Assembly (NCBI RefSeq): GCF_965208925.1
Contig: NZ_OZ242364.1
Location: 1,302,001-1,366,000, forward strand
DNA: 64,000 nucleotides
From: Poriferisodalis sp965208925
GTDB taxonomy: Bacteria; Actinomycetota; Acidimicrobiia; Acidimicrobiales; Poriferisodalaceae
Direction of reading: 5' to 3'
The notes under the pieces are model-generated. The model saw only the letters and a program-made list of their open reading frames with translations, was not told the origin of the DNA and did not search any database. Positions 41,117 through 49,604 of the stretch are shown one piece after another; the first letter of the stretch is position 1, and the number at the start of each line of letters is the position of its first letter. A program made the position numbers and the translations under genes.

Positions 41117-42142
41117 ATGACTGGAGATACGAACACAGCGCGGGTGTCGGACTGCGTGGTGCTTGCCGAGGTTCCCGACGGGCCGCTCAGCGCTGAGCAC
41201 TTCGCGTTGCGGCCCGATGATGCAGCCGAACCCGGACCAGGTGAGGTGCTGGTGCGGGTTCAGGCGATCACGATCGGCGCGGGACAGCGAGCCGGCCTGC
41301 AGGGCAGCGCCAGCTACGCGGGCGCCCCGGAAGTCGGCGTGGTGATGCGAGGCATGGGCGCGGGCATCGTGGAAGCGTCGAACGCGGACGACATCAGTGT
41401 CGGCGACACCGTCGTGGGCGCGACTGGCTGGCGCCGCCACGCTGTGATGGCCGGCGGCGAGCTGCGCGTCGCGGACGGCGCGCTCGATCCCGCCTTGCAC
41501 CTGGGCGTGCTGGGCACGAACGGGCTCACTGCCTACTTCGGCTTGCTCGACGTCGGGCGGCCTGAGGCAGGCGAGACCGTGGTGGTGTCCGCAGCGGCGG
41601 GCTCGGTGGGCCACATCGCCGGCCAGATTGCCAAGTCCCTTGGATGCAAGGTGGTCGGCGTTGCCGGCTCCGATGAGAAATGCTCGCTGCTGGTCGACGA
41701 GATCGGCTTCGATGTCGCCATCAACCGCCACTCGCCCGACTTCCGGGCCGAGTTCCGGGCGGCCACGCCCGACCGCATCAACGTGTACTTCGACAACACC
41801 GGCGGCGAAATACTGGGCTCAGCGCTGTTCCGCATGGCCACGTTCGGCCGCATCGTCTGCTGTGGGGCGGTCTCGGCCTACGACACCGCCAGCCCCGACC
41901 CCAGCCCGCGCGGCATTCCGGGTCTGCTTGTGAACAACCAGGTGCGCATGCAGGGCTTCCTCGTGTTCTCCTATGCCGACCGCTACGAAGAGGCCCGCGT
42001 CCAGATGCGAGAGTGGATCGACGCGGGCTCGCTCGTGCCCCGACACGTCACCTACGACGGTCTCGAATCGGCCGGCGGGGCGTTCGTGGATCTGCTGGGA
42101 GGCCGCACTGTCGGCACCACCATCGTCCGCCTCGGCGACTGA
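41117..42142 (+). CDS. MDR-family NADPH-dependent oxidoreductase (CurA/PTGR-like)
   Basis: A 341-residue zinc-independent medium-chain reductase. The Rossmann motif is VVVSAAAGSVGHIAGQIAKS, followed by GCKVVGVAGSDEKCSLL; NVYFDNTGGEILGSAL and GRIVCCGAVSAYD are characteristic of the curcumin/prostaglandin reductase group. Such enzymes reduce alpha,beta-unsaturated ketones with NADPH. Divergent from the molybdenum hydroxylase operon; substrate unknown. Confidence 0.85.
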   Translation: MTGDTNTARVSDCVVLAEVPDGPLSAEHFALRPDDAAEPGPGEVLVRVQAITIGAGQRAGLQGSASYAGAPEVGVVMRGMGAGIVEASNADDISVGDTVVGATGWRRHAVMAGGELRVADGALDPALHLGVLGTNGLTAYFGLLDVGRPEAGETVVVSAAAGSVGHIAGQIAKSLGCKVVGVAGSDEKCSLLVDEIGFDVAINRHSPDFRAEFRAATPDRINVYFDNTGGEILGSALFRMATFGRIVCCGAVSAYDTASPDPSPRGIPGLLVNNQVRMQGFLVFSYADRYEEARVQMREWIDAGSLVPRHVTYDGLESAGGAFVDLLGGRTVGTTIVRLGD

Positions 42143-42199
42143 ACCGGACGCCTCTCGCGCTCACTCATCCATGAACACAGCTCTCACTAGGCTCGGACT

Positions 42200-43141
42200 G
42201 TGACGGCTGGCGAGTCGGATCTGGCAGCGCACGGCCGCTCGGTGGGTCTCGCTTGGGTCGCGGTGCGAGCCTCGTATCCCTTCGTGATCTTGGGCGGCAT
42301 CGCGATCTACGCCGTGTTGGCGCTTTCGGGCGTGCCTGTCGCCGTGGCGTCATATGCAGCGGTGCTCGTCGGTGCCGGGCTGGTGACGCTCCACGAGGTT
42401 GCGCTGCCGTACCGTGCCGAATGGCGGCCTGAAGGCGGCGACCTGCGTGCCGATGTGGCGTTCATGGTGTCCGTACAGGTGGTGCTGCCGTTGCTGCTGT
42501 CGCTGGCGGCGGTCACGGCATTCGCCGGCTGGCTCCACGAGGGCGACCTGACGCTCGGTGGTCTGTGGCCGCACTCGTGGCCCGTCTGGCTGCAAGCGGC
42601 GCTGATGCTGGTCGTCGCCGACTTCTTCCGATACTGGCTGCACCGCGCCTTTCACCGTTTGCCGTTCATGTGGCGGTGGCACGCGGTGCACCACTCCCCG
42701 CACCGCTTGTATTGGCTGAACGTCGGGCGTTTCCACCCTGCCGAAAAGGCCGTCCAGTACTGCGTGGACGCATTGCCGTTCGTGCTCGTGGGCGTGGGCA
42801 CCGAGGTTCTGGCGGCTTACTTCGTCTTCTACGCGTTGAACGGCTTCTACCAGCACTCCAACTGCGACGTACGCCTGGGGTGGCTGAACTACCTCATCAG
42901 CGGCCCCGAACTGCACCGCTGGCATCACTCGGAACTGCCAGCGGAATCCGATCACAACTACGGCAACAACCTCATCATCTGGGATCTGCTGTTCGGAACC
43001 CGGTTCCTGCCCGCCGACTCCGCGGTCGGCCGGCTCGGGCTGCTGAACCGCGACTATCCGAAGGGATTCGTCGCGCAGATGCGCACCCCCTTGATCCGAA
43101 GCCTCGACAAGCAGACGACACCCGCGGCAATCTCCAAGTGA
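42200..43141 (+). CDS. Membrane fatty acid hydroxylase / sterol desaturase family protein
   Basis: A 313-residue integral membrane di-iron enzyme from a GTG start. Several membrane helices occupy residues 20-150, and the histidine clusters HRAFH, HAVHH and HRWHH bind the metal. Family members hydroxylate or desaturate lipid carbon chains, including sterols, ceramides and carotenoids. The stop overlaps the GTG of the GH3 gene, so the two are coupled. The lipid acted on cannot be read from sequence. Confidence 0.85.
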   Translation: MTAGESDLAAHGRSVGLAWVAVRASYPFVILGGIAIYAVLALSGVPVAVASYAAVLVGAGLVTLHEVALPYRAEWRPEGGDLRADVAFMVSVQVVLPLLLSLAAVTAFAGWLHEGDLTLGGLWPHSWPVWLQAALMLVVADFFRYWLHRAFHRLPFMWRWHAVHHSPHRLYWLNVGRFHPAEKAVQYCVDALPFVLVGVGTEVLAAYFVFYALNGFYQHSNCDVRLGWLNYLISGPELHRWHHSELPAESDHNYGNNLIIWDLLFGTRFLPADSAVGRLGLLNRDYPKGFVAQMRTPLIRSLDKQTTPAAISK

Positions 43142-44832
43142 CGGACGGATTCAGCTACCGCTTGCTCCGAGCCGGCTTGGCCGCGGCCAGCGGGCGCACC
43201 TACAGCAACCTCGTCAGCGCCTGCACGGATCCGCGGACGGCGCAGGATCGGGTGTTGCAGCGCATCCTCGCCGACAACTCGGGCACCAGCTTCGGCACCG
43301 ATCACCGCTTCGGTTCGATTGCCGGCCTCGACGACTACCGCCGTGCCGTGCCGGTGCAGACCTACGAACACCTGCGGGAGGAGATCGAGCGGCAAGAGGC
43401 CACCGGCGAGCCGTGCCTGACGGCCGCCAAGCCGGTCTATTACAACCAGACCAGCGGCACCGTCGCCGAACCGAAGAACATCCCGCTGACCAAGGCCGGC
43501 TTGGCACGCATTCAACGCCTGCAACGACTCGCGGCCTACACCCTGTCAAGGCGCACGTCGGCACTCGGCGGCAAGGTGTTCGTGGTGAGCGGCGCCGCGC
43601 ACGAGGGCACGATGCCAGCGGGCACGCCGTACGGCTCGGCCTCAGGGCTGCTGTACGCAAGCCAGGGCAAGCTGCTGCGCCGCCGGTACGTGCTGCCAGC
43701 GTCGGTATCCGACATCGCCGACTACGACGCCCGGTACTTGGCCATGGCGGTGCTGGGCGCCGCTGACGCAGCCGTCACCACGATGGCGACCGCGAATCCC
43801 TCGACGTTCATCCGGCTGATGGATGTGCTCAATTCATCCGCTGACGTAGTGCTCGACGCCGTGGCCACTGGGAGGTTGCCCGCTGGCTGCAGCGTCACCG
43901 GGCGCGACGACCAGCTGGGGCTCCACGCAAACCCGAAGCGAGCGGCGGCGCTCGACCGGTGCCTTGAGGCCACAGGCCGACTCACCTATGCCGATATCTG
44001 GAGTGACCTGCGCGCGGTGGTGACGTGGACCGGGGGGAGCTGCGGCTTGGCAGTAGAGCGTCTCCAACCGATGCTGACACCCGATTGCCCGGTATTCGAG
44101 CTCGGCTATCTCGCCAGCGAAGTGAGCGGCACCGTCAACATCGATCCCGTCGAAGGCTCCTGCGTCGCGACCCTGCAGGACAACTTCTTCGAGTTCGCAG
44201 AACGCGACGAGTGGGAGGCCGCCGCCGAGGATTCCAACCGTGACCAGCAGACTTGCACGCTTGCCGACCTCGAAGCCGGCCATGACTACTACGTCATCGT
44301 GACCACGGCCGACGGTCTGTACCGCTACGACATGAACGACATCGTGCGGGTGACGGGCTTCGTCGATCGCACGCCGGTCCTGTCCTTTGTCCAGAAGGGC
44401 AAGGGCGTCACCAGCATCACCGGTGAAAAGCTCTATGAGTTCCAGGTGATGTCGGCCGTGACTGCCGCGGTCGCCGAGTTCAACACGGTGGCGCCGTTCT
44501 TCATCATGCTGGCCGATGTGGCAGAGGCCGGCTACACCCTCTACGTGGAGCTGGCGAACACACCGGCTGGCCCGCCGGGGGCAGAACTTGCCGGCGCACT
44601 GTCACACGGTGTCGAACGAGCATTGCGACAGGCCAATGTCGAGTACGACCAGAAACGAGCCAGCGGCCGGCTGGTGCCCCTGCGCGTCCGGTGCCTTGCA
44701 GCGGGCACGGGCGATGAATTCAGGCGCCAGCGCGTCGCTGACGGTCAGCGTGACGTGCAGTTCAAATACCTCCGGCTGCAATACAGCGCCGACTGCTCGT
44801 TTCGCTTCGGCGACTTCGCGGCCCCGGTCTGA
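43138..44832 (+). CDS. GH3-family acyl acid-amido synthetase
   Basis: A 564-residue adenylating enzyme of the GH3 type, best known from plant auxin and jasmonate conjugation but present in many bacteria. The ATP-binding motif is YNQTSGTVAEPKNIPLT; other signs are LGYLASEVSGTVNID, YRYDMNDIVRVTGF and GVTSITGEKLYEFQV. The ORF extends far upstream in frame, but that part overlaps the hydroxylase gene; I place the start at the coupled GTG at 43138. GH3 enzymes join a carboxylic acid to an amino group through an acyl-adenylate. Partners are the hydroxylase before it and the enolase-superfamily enzyme after it. Confidence 0.85.
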   Translation: MTDGFSYRLLRAGLAAASGRTYSNLVSACTDPRTAQDRVLQRILADNSGTSFGTDHRFGSIAGLDDYRRAVPVQTYEHLREEIERQEATGEPCLTAAKPVYYNQTSGTVAEPKNIPLTKAGLARIQRLQRLAAYTLSRRTSALGGKVFVVSGAAHEGTMPAGTPYGSASGLLYASQGKLLRRRYVLPASVSDIADYDARYLAMAVLGAADAAVTTMATANPSTFIRLMDVLNSSADVVLDAVATGRLPAGCSVTGRDDQLGLHANPKRAAALDRCLEATGRLTYADIWSDLRAVVTWTGGSCGLAVERLQPMLTPDCPVFELGYLASEVSGTVNIDPVEGSCVATLQDNFFEFAERDEWEAAAEDSNRDQQTCTLADLEAGHDYYVIVTTADGLYRYDMNDIVRVTGFVDRTPVLSFVQKGKGVTSITGEKLYEFQVMSAVTAAVAEFNTVAPFFIMLADVAEAGYTLYVELANTPAGPPGAELAGALSHGVERALRQANVEYDQKRASGRLVPLRVRCLAAGTGDEFRRQRVADGQRDVQFKYLRLQYSADCSFRFGDFAAPV

Positions 44833-44855
44833 GCGCGTTCGAACGAGGTGAATGC

Positions 44856-45986
44856 GTGCAGATCCGCCACCTGAAGACGTTCACGTTCCCCGTGCCGTTC
44901 AAGCGCGTGTTCCGGCATGCCTCTGCCAGCCGCCGCTACGCCGAGAACCTCATCGTGGCGGCTCACGCTGACGACGGCACGATCGGCTACGGGGAAGGAT
45001 GCCCACGGCTGTACGTGACCGGAGAGACCGTCGGGGGCTGCGCAGCGTTTGTCAACCAGCACGCCGCGTCGTTCTGCGCGGGCGTGGGCAGCGTGGACGA
45101 CCTGCGTTCCTGGATCGATGCCCATCGTGATGCCATCGACGAGAACCCGGCCGCCTTCTGCGCGATGGAGCTAGCCGCCCTCGACCTGTTGGGCAAGGCG
45201 AGCGGCCGCAACATCGAGCAGTTGCTGGGTGTTGCTTCAGGCCCGCCCGACGTGGCCTATACCGCTGTTCTGGGCGACATGCCCCTGCTGCTGTATCGAT
45301 GGCAGCTGCGCGGCTTTCGCGTGCGCGGCTTCACCGACTTCAAGGTGAAGCTCTCGGGTTCGCCGCGGCGTGATCGCGCCAAGCTGGCCCCGTTCGTCTC
45401 CCGAGGCTCGAGCCCGGCGACGGTTCGGCTCGACGCGAACAACCTCTGGGAGACGCCTGAGCAGTGCGCGGCACACTTGGACGCACTAGGAGACGTCGCA
45501 TTCGCCGTCGAGGAGCCGTTGCGGGCGGGTGATGTCGACGGGTGCATGCGCGTCGCGCAGCAGTGCGGGGTGAAGATCATCGCCGACGAGAGCTTGCGGT
45601 TCACTCGGCAGCTCGAAGCGTTGGTGGAGCCATCGGCGTGGATCGTGAACGTGCGGGTATCGAAGATGGGTGGGATCGTCAGGTCGCTGGACGTGGTGGC
45701 TGCTGCGGTGCGCGCCGGCATTGACGTCATCGTCGGGTGCCAGGTGGGGGAGACGAGCCTGCTCACCCGGGCGGCGCTCGCTGTCATCGCGAGCGCTCCC
45801 GGTGCCGTTGTGGGGGCGGAAGGTGCCTTCGGGACGCATCTGCTGGCCCGCGATCTCACCGATCTGACGATCATGTGGGGTCACGGAGGAATGTTGCGCG
45901 GTCAGGACGTGCCCGATCGCAGCGGCGGGGGATTGGGTCTGCGGCTCGATCCCGCAGCCGTCCTGGTGCCGGTGGAGGACAGGTGA
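44856..45986 (+). CDS. Enolase-superfamily enzyme (muconate lactonizing / dipeptide epimerase-like)
   Basis: A 376-residue enolase-superfamily protein from a GTG start. The KxK motif is DFKVK (K163, K165); metal ligands are D193 (RLDANN), E219 or E220 (VEEP) and D244 (ADES); the opposing acid/base is K270 (VRVSKMGG). The pattern with lysines on both faces is that of the MLE subgroup, which includes dipeptide epimerases, o-succinylbenzoate synthase and N-succinyl-amino acid racemases. It is 23 bases after the GH3 gene. An epimerase acting on a GH3 product is attractive but inferred. Confidence 0.8.
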   Translation: MQIRHLKTFTFPVPFKRVFRHASASRRYAENLIVAAHADDGTIGYGEGCPRLYVTGETVGGCAAFVNQHAASFCAGVGSVDDLRSWIDAHRDAIDENPAAFCAMELAALDLLGKASGRNIEQLLGVASGPPDVAYTAVLGDMPLLLYRWQLRGFRVRGFTDFKVKLSGSPRRDRAKLAPFVSRGSSPATVRLDANNLWETPEQCAAHLDALGDVAFAVEEPLRAGDVDGCMRVAQQCGVKIIADESLRFTRQLEALVEPSAWIVNVRVSKMGGIVRSLDVVAAAVRAGIDVIVGCQVGETSLLTRAALAVIASAPGAVVGAEGAFGTHLLARDLTDLTIMWGHGGMLRGQDVPDRSGGGLGLRLDPAAVLVPVEDR

Positions 45987-46441
45987 ACGACACGCGATGT
46001 GCCGCGGTGAGCCTCGTATTCGGCCTTGCATTCCTGGCTCGTGTCGCCGGTCAAGCTGTGCAGCGCTGGTGGGACGTGGCCTTCCTGCCTTCCCAAGACG
46101 CCTGGCAGGGCAGCAGCCTGCCGTTCCCGGCGCTGTTCGCGGCCCAAGTGGCGATCTTGATGATCATCGCGGCCGCGACGCTGCGAATGCGAGCGGGCCG
46201 AAGCCTGTTCGGGCGGCGCTGGGTGCGACCAGTCGCTTGGTTCGGCGTCCTGTACTTCGCCGTGATGGCGGCGCGCTTGGCAGTCGGGCTCCTCGGCGAT
46301 GCCGGTGCGTTCGGCGACGAGAGCTTCGCTGCCGGCAGGTGGTTCACTGCCTACCTGCCGACCGCATTCCACCTTGTCCTGGCGAGCGAAGTGATGCTGT
46401 TCGCGGCATATCAACGAGGGCGCCCCCGACCCGCTGGCTGA
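45983..46441 (+). CDS. Small integral membrane protein, function unknown
   Basis: A 152-residue protein with about four membrane helices (residues 8-26, 48-68, 82-104, 124-145) and positively charged loops. Start GTG at 45983 overlaps the previous stop by 4 bases. No family motif recognised. It ends the hydroxylase-GH3-enolase operon and may be a transporter or membrane partner for its product. Confidence 0.65.
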   Translation: MNDTRCAAVSLVFGLAFLARVAGQAVQRWWDVAFLPSQDAWQGSSLPFPALFAAQVAILMIIAAATLRMRAGRSLFGRRWVRPVAWFGVLYFAVMAARLAVGLLGDAGAFGDESFAAGRWFTAYLPTAFHLVLASEVMLFAAYQRGRPRPAG

Positions 46442-46521
46442 ACGAGCGCGAGGTTGGGGCGGTCGTGGACCCTCGGTAGCCTGCTTGATTCGCGGCGCGG
46501 ACTTCCTGCGCCGAACTGACG

Positions 46522-46643
46522 TCCGGCAAGGCCGGATGCCTTCCCGCAACGGGTCGGGTGTTCGGAACCGGTCGGCACAACCTCCAGAACCGCTCCGCCG
46601 GCGCAGCCGTGCGGAGCGTTCGCATGGCGGCCCGCTGAGCGGG
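46522..46643 (+). promoter_or_regulatory. Structured 5' leader of rplC with three hairpins
   Basis: TCCGGC/GCCGGA (46522-46536) forms one hairpin. CGCTCCGC with CGGC pairs with GCCG and GCGGAGCG (46591-46618), a 12-bp stem with one bulged T. CCCGC/GCGGG (46631-46643) forms a third. The 272-base region precedes rplC, the head of the relocated S10 remainder, and is the logical place for a promoter and an autoregulatory leader. Function inferred from position. Confidence 0.4.
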
Positions 46644-46713
46644 AAGCCGAAGGGGCAACTGCTCGCTGTGCGGGCAGTGGGATGCACGGCGAAAGCACGA
46701 GAGAGACGCGCAC

Positions 46714-47388
46714 ATGGCCAACAGGGCGCTTGTCGCCACCAAGGTCGGCATGACACAGCTCTGGGACGACGACAACCGCGTCGTCCCGGTCACTGTGCTG
46801 CGCGTCGATGACTGCCGGGTCACCCAGGTGCGCACCAACGAGCAAGACGGCTACACCGCGGTGCAGGTCACCTACGGCCACCGTGAGGCCCGCAAGGTCA
46901 ACAAGCCCACCAACGGTCACTATGAGCGAGCCGGGATCGACCCTGGCGTACGGCTCGTAGAGCTGCGGCTCGACGATGTGAGCGAAGTATCGGTCGGCAC
47001 CGAACTGGGTGCCGACCTTTTCAGTCCTGGAGAGCTTGTCGATGTGACAGCCACTTCCAAGGGCAAGGGCTTCGCCGGCACCATGAAGCGGCACAACTTC
47101 TCGGGCCAGCGCGCCAGCCACGGCGCGCATCGGGTTCACCGGGCCCCCGGCGCCATCGGCGCCTGCGCCACGCCCTCACGGGTGTTCAAGGGCACCCGCA
47201 TGGCCGGCCGCATGGGCGGCGAGAAGGTCACCACGCTCAACCTCGCAGTCGTCGAGGCCGACGTCGAGCGCGGCCTGCTGCTGGTGCGGGGCTCGGTCCC
47301 CGGGCCCAAGGGCGGCACGGTCGTCGTCCGCAACGCAGTCAAAGCGCCGCAAGGCGCGTCGAACAGCACAGCATCGGCTGAGGTCTGA
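46714..47388 (+). CDS. rplC: 50S ribosomal protein L3
   Basis: A 224-residue L3 with ALVATKVGMTQLWDDDNRVV, KGKGFAGTMKRHNFSGQRAS and GRMGGEKVTTLNL. It binds near the peptidyl transferase centre. First gene of the second ribosomal block, 11 bases before rplD. Short C-terminal Ala/Ser tail. Confidence 0.97.
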   Translation: MANRALVATKVGMTQLWDDDNRVVPVTVLRVDDCRVTQVRTNEQDGYTAVQVTYGHREARKVNKPTNGHYERAGIDPGVRLVELRLDDVSEVSVGTELGADLFSPGELVDVTATSKGKGFAGTMKRHNFSGQRASHGAHRVHRAPGAIGACATPSRVFKGTRMAGRMGGEKVTTLNLAVVEADVERGLLLVRGSVPGPKGGTVVVRNAVKAPQGASNSTASAEV

Positions 47389-47399
47389 GGTCGATTCTG

Positions 47400-48062
47400 A
47401 TGCCGCTCACGCTTGACGTTCGCACCCCCGACGGCGGCACTGCCGGCACCGTGGAGCTCGACGAGGCCATCTTCGGCATCGAGCCGAACATGGCGGCGCT
47501 GCACCAGGCCGTCACGGCCCAGCGCGCCGCCCGCCGAAGCGGGTCTCATAGCACCCTCACCCGTGCCGAGGTACGCGGCGGCGGCGCGAAGCCGTGGCGG
47601 CAGAAGGGCACCGGCCGGGCTCGCCACGGTTCGATCCGGTCGCCGCAGTGGGTCGGCGGCGGCGTGGCGCACGGTCCCAAGCCGCGCGACTACCGCCAGA
47701 AGGTGAACCGCAAGACCGTGCGGCTGGCGCTTCGCTCCGCTCTCAGCGACCGGGCTCGCAGCGAACGCGTCATGGTCATTGACGAGTGGAATTTTGCGCA
47801 GCCGCGCACGAAAGATGCCATCGCCGTGCTTGAGAACCTGTCCCTGTCCGGACAGGTTCTGCTGGTTCTGGGCAACAGCCCGGAACACCGGACGGCCGAT
47901 CGCAGCTTCCGCAACCTTCCGTCGGTGCGCGCGGTCAGCGCGGCTGAGCTGAATGCCTACGACATCCTGCGTTCGGACTGGCTGGTCTTCACCCGCGACA
48001 CCCTGCCCACCAGCACTGGGCCCACGTCGAACGGAGCAGCGAGCGGGGAGGACGACCAGTGA
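47400..48062 (+). CDS. rplD: 50S ribosomal protein L4
   Basis: A 220-residue L4: RSGSHSTLTRAEVRGGGAKPW, QKGTGRARHGSIRSPQWVGG (tunnel loop) and SDWLVFTRDTL. In some bacteria L4 is the repressor of the S10 operon, relevant to the hairpin leader upstream. Overlaps rplW by 4 bases. Confidence 0.96.
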   Translation: MPLTLDVRTPDGGTAGTVELDEAIFGIEPNMAALHQAVTAQRAARRSGSHSTLTRAEVRGGGAKPWRQKGTGRARHGSIRSPQWVGGGVAHGPKPRDYRQKVNRKTVRLALRSALSDRARSERVMVIDEWNFAQPRTKDAIAVLENLSLSGQVLLVLGNSPEHRTADRSFRNLPSVRAVSAAELNAYDILRSDWLVFTRDTLPTSTGPTSNGAASGEDDQ

Positions 48063-48349
48063 AGGATCCCCGCGACGTGCTGATTGCGCCCGTCATCTCG
48101 GAGAAGTCGTACGACTTCCTCGAAGAGGGCATCTACGTGTTCCGCGTCCACCCCTCGGCCAGCAAGCCGGAGATCCGTCAAGCGGTCGAGGAGATCTTCG
48201 ACGTCAAGGTCGCCAAGGTCAACACGCTGAATCGCAAGGGCAAGAAGCGGCGCAACCGTCGCAACAACACCGTCGGCAAGCGGCCCGACACCAAGCGGGC
48301 CATCGTCACCCTCGTCGAGGGCGACTCGATCCAGATCTTCAATTCCTAG
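48059..48349 (+). CDS. rplW: 50S ribosomal protein L23
   Basis: A 96-residue L23 from a GTG start: KDPRDVLIAPVISEKSYDF and VKVAKVNTLNRKGKKRRN. Lies at the tunnel exit and docks trigger factor and SRP. Coupled to rplD. Confidence 0.96.
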   Translation: MKDPRDVLIAPVISEKSYDFLEEGIYVFRVHPSASKPEIRQAVEEIFDVKVAKVNTLNRKGKKRRNRRNNTVGKRPDTKRAIVTLVEGDSIQIFNS

Positions 48350-48358
48350 CGGGGCGTC

Positions 48359-49195
48359 ATGGGCATTCGAGTACGCAAGCCGACAAGTCCCGGCCGAAGG
48401 TTTCAGACGGTCTCGGACTTCGCCGACATCACCGCGACCAAGCCCGAGCGCTCGCTCATCGCCAAGCAGCACTCCACCGGCGGCCGCAACAACTACGGCC
48501 GCAAGACCTCCCGCCACCGTGGCGGCGGCCATAAGCAGCGCTACCGGGTGATCGACTTCCGGCGCAACAAGGACGGCGTGCCCGCCACGGTCGCCACCAT
48601 CGAGTACGACCCCAATCGCAACGCACGCATCGCGCTGCTGCACTATCACGACGGCGAGAAGCGCTACATCCTGGCGCCGGCGGGACTGGAGGTCGGCGAC
48701 AAGCTGGCCAACGGCGCCCAAGCGGAGGTGCGTGTCGGCAACGCCATGCCGTTGCGCTACGTACCGGTCGGCACCACCGTGCACAACGTGGAGCTCAAGC
48801 CAGGCGCCGGCGGCCGGATGGCCCGCTCGGCCGGCGCCAGCGTGCAGCTCGTGGCCAAGGAGGGCGCGTACGCCACTTTGCGGCTGCCGTCCACCGAGAT
48901 GCGCCGGGTGCCCATCGACTGCCGCGCCACCATCGGCTCGGTGGGCAATGCCGAGGCCGACCTCATCAAGATCGGCAAGGCCGGCCGGAACCGCTACAAG
49001 GGCGTCCGGCCCCAAACCCGTGGCGTGGCCATGAACCCGGTCGACCATCCCCTCGGCGGGGGCGAGGGCAAGTCGTCGGGCGGCCGCCACCCGGTGTCGC
49101 CGTGGGGCAAGCCCGAAGGCCGTACCCGCTCCAAGAACCGCAAGTCCAACGACCTCATCGTCCGCCGCCGCCGGACGCGCGGGTCCCGGAGGTAG
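48359..49195 (+). CDS. rplB: 50S ribosomal protein L2
   Basis: A 278-residue L2 with GRNNYGRKTSRHRGGGHKQR, EYDPNRNARIALLHYHDGEK and the C-terminal GVAMNPVDHPLGGGEGKSS containing the catalytic-centre His. Ends KSNDLIVRRRRTRGSRR. Nine bases after rplW. Confidence 0.97.
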   Translation: MGIRVRKPTSPGRRFQTVSDFADITATKPERSLIAKQHSTGGRNNYGRKTSRHRGGGHKQRYRVIDFRRNKDGVPATVATIEYDPNRNARIALLHYHDGEKRYILAPAGLEVGDKLANGAQAEVRVGNAMPLRYVPVGTTVHNVELKPGAGGRMARSAGASVQLVAKEGAYATLRLPSTEMRRVPIDCRATIGSVGNAEADLIKIGKAGRNRYKGVRPQTRGVAMNPVDHPLGGGEGKSSGGRHPVSPWGKPEGRTRSKNRKSNDLIVRRRRTRGSRR

Positions 49196-49199
49196 AGCG

Positions 49200-49478
49200 A
49201 TGCCGCGCAGTCTCAAGAAGGGCCCGTTCGTCGACGACCACCTGCTCTCGAAAGTCGACGAACTCAACGAGAGCGGTGAGCGCAAGGTCATCAAGACGTG
49301 GAGCCGGCGTTCCACCATCATCCCCGAGATGATCGGTCACACCATCGCGGTTCATGACGGGCGCAAGCACCTGCCGGTGTACGTGACCGAGTCGATGGTG
49401 GGCCACAAGCTGGGCGAGTTCGCCCCGACGCGGACATTCAAGTTCCACGCCGGCCAGGAGCGCGGAGGCAGGCGATGA
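49200..49478 (+). CDS. rpsS: 30S ribosomal protein S19
   Basis: A 92-residue S19: MPRSLKKGPFVDDHLL, KTWSRRSTIIPEMIGHTIAV, GHKLGEFAPTRTFKFH. The last codons (TRTFKFHAGQERGGRR) resemble the two mini-ORFs that follow, which therefore derive from duplication of this gene's 3' end. The stop overlaps the first mini-ORF start. Confidence 0.97.
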   Translation: MPRSLKKGPFVDDHLLSKVDELNESGERKVIKTWSRRSTIIPEMIGHTIAVHDGRKHLPVYVTESMVGHKLGEFAPTRTFKFHAGQERGGRR

Positions 49479-49543
49479 GCGGGTTCGTCACAACGCAGAC
49501 GTTCGAGCCTCGCGCCGGACGAGAGCAAGGCAGCAGGCGATGA
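49475..49543 (+). CDS. 22-residue mini-ORF, copy 1, between rpsS and rplV
   Basis: ATG at 49475 to TGA at 49541-49543, encoding MSGFVTTQTFEP followed by RAGREQGSRR. Its C-terminal half copies the S19 tail. Start overlaps the rpsS stop and its stop overlaps copy 2, so ribosomes leaving rpsS could re-initiate here. Probably a by-product that preserves coupling; a peptide role is not excluded. Confidence 0.5.
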   Translation: MSGFVTTQTFEPRAGREQGSRR

Positions 49544-49604
49544 GCGGGATCGTCACAAGGCAGACGTTCGAGCCTCGCGCCGGACGAGAGCAAGGCAGCA
49601 GGCG
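49475..49604 (+). repeat. Two 65-bp tandem repeats at the rpsS/rplV junction
   Basis: Units at 49475-49539 and 49540-49604 differ at only two positions and each begins ATGAGCGGG; rplV itself starts with the same ATGAGCGGG at 49605. Each unit ends GCAGCAGGCG, matching the end of rpsS. This is a tandem duplication of the rpsS 3' end plus the ATGA overlap. The period, 65, equals 2 modulo 3, the value needed to keep each stop overlapping the next start. Confidence 0.95.

Noticed and set aside
49475..49604. CRISPR-like direct repeats
   Set aside because: Only two contiguous units with no spacers, derived from the rpsS end; a tandem duplication explains them.
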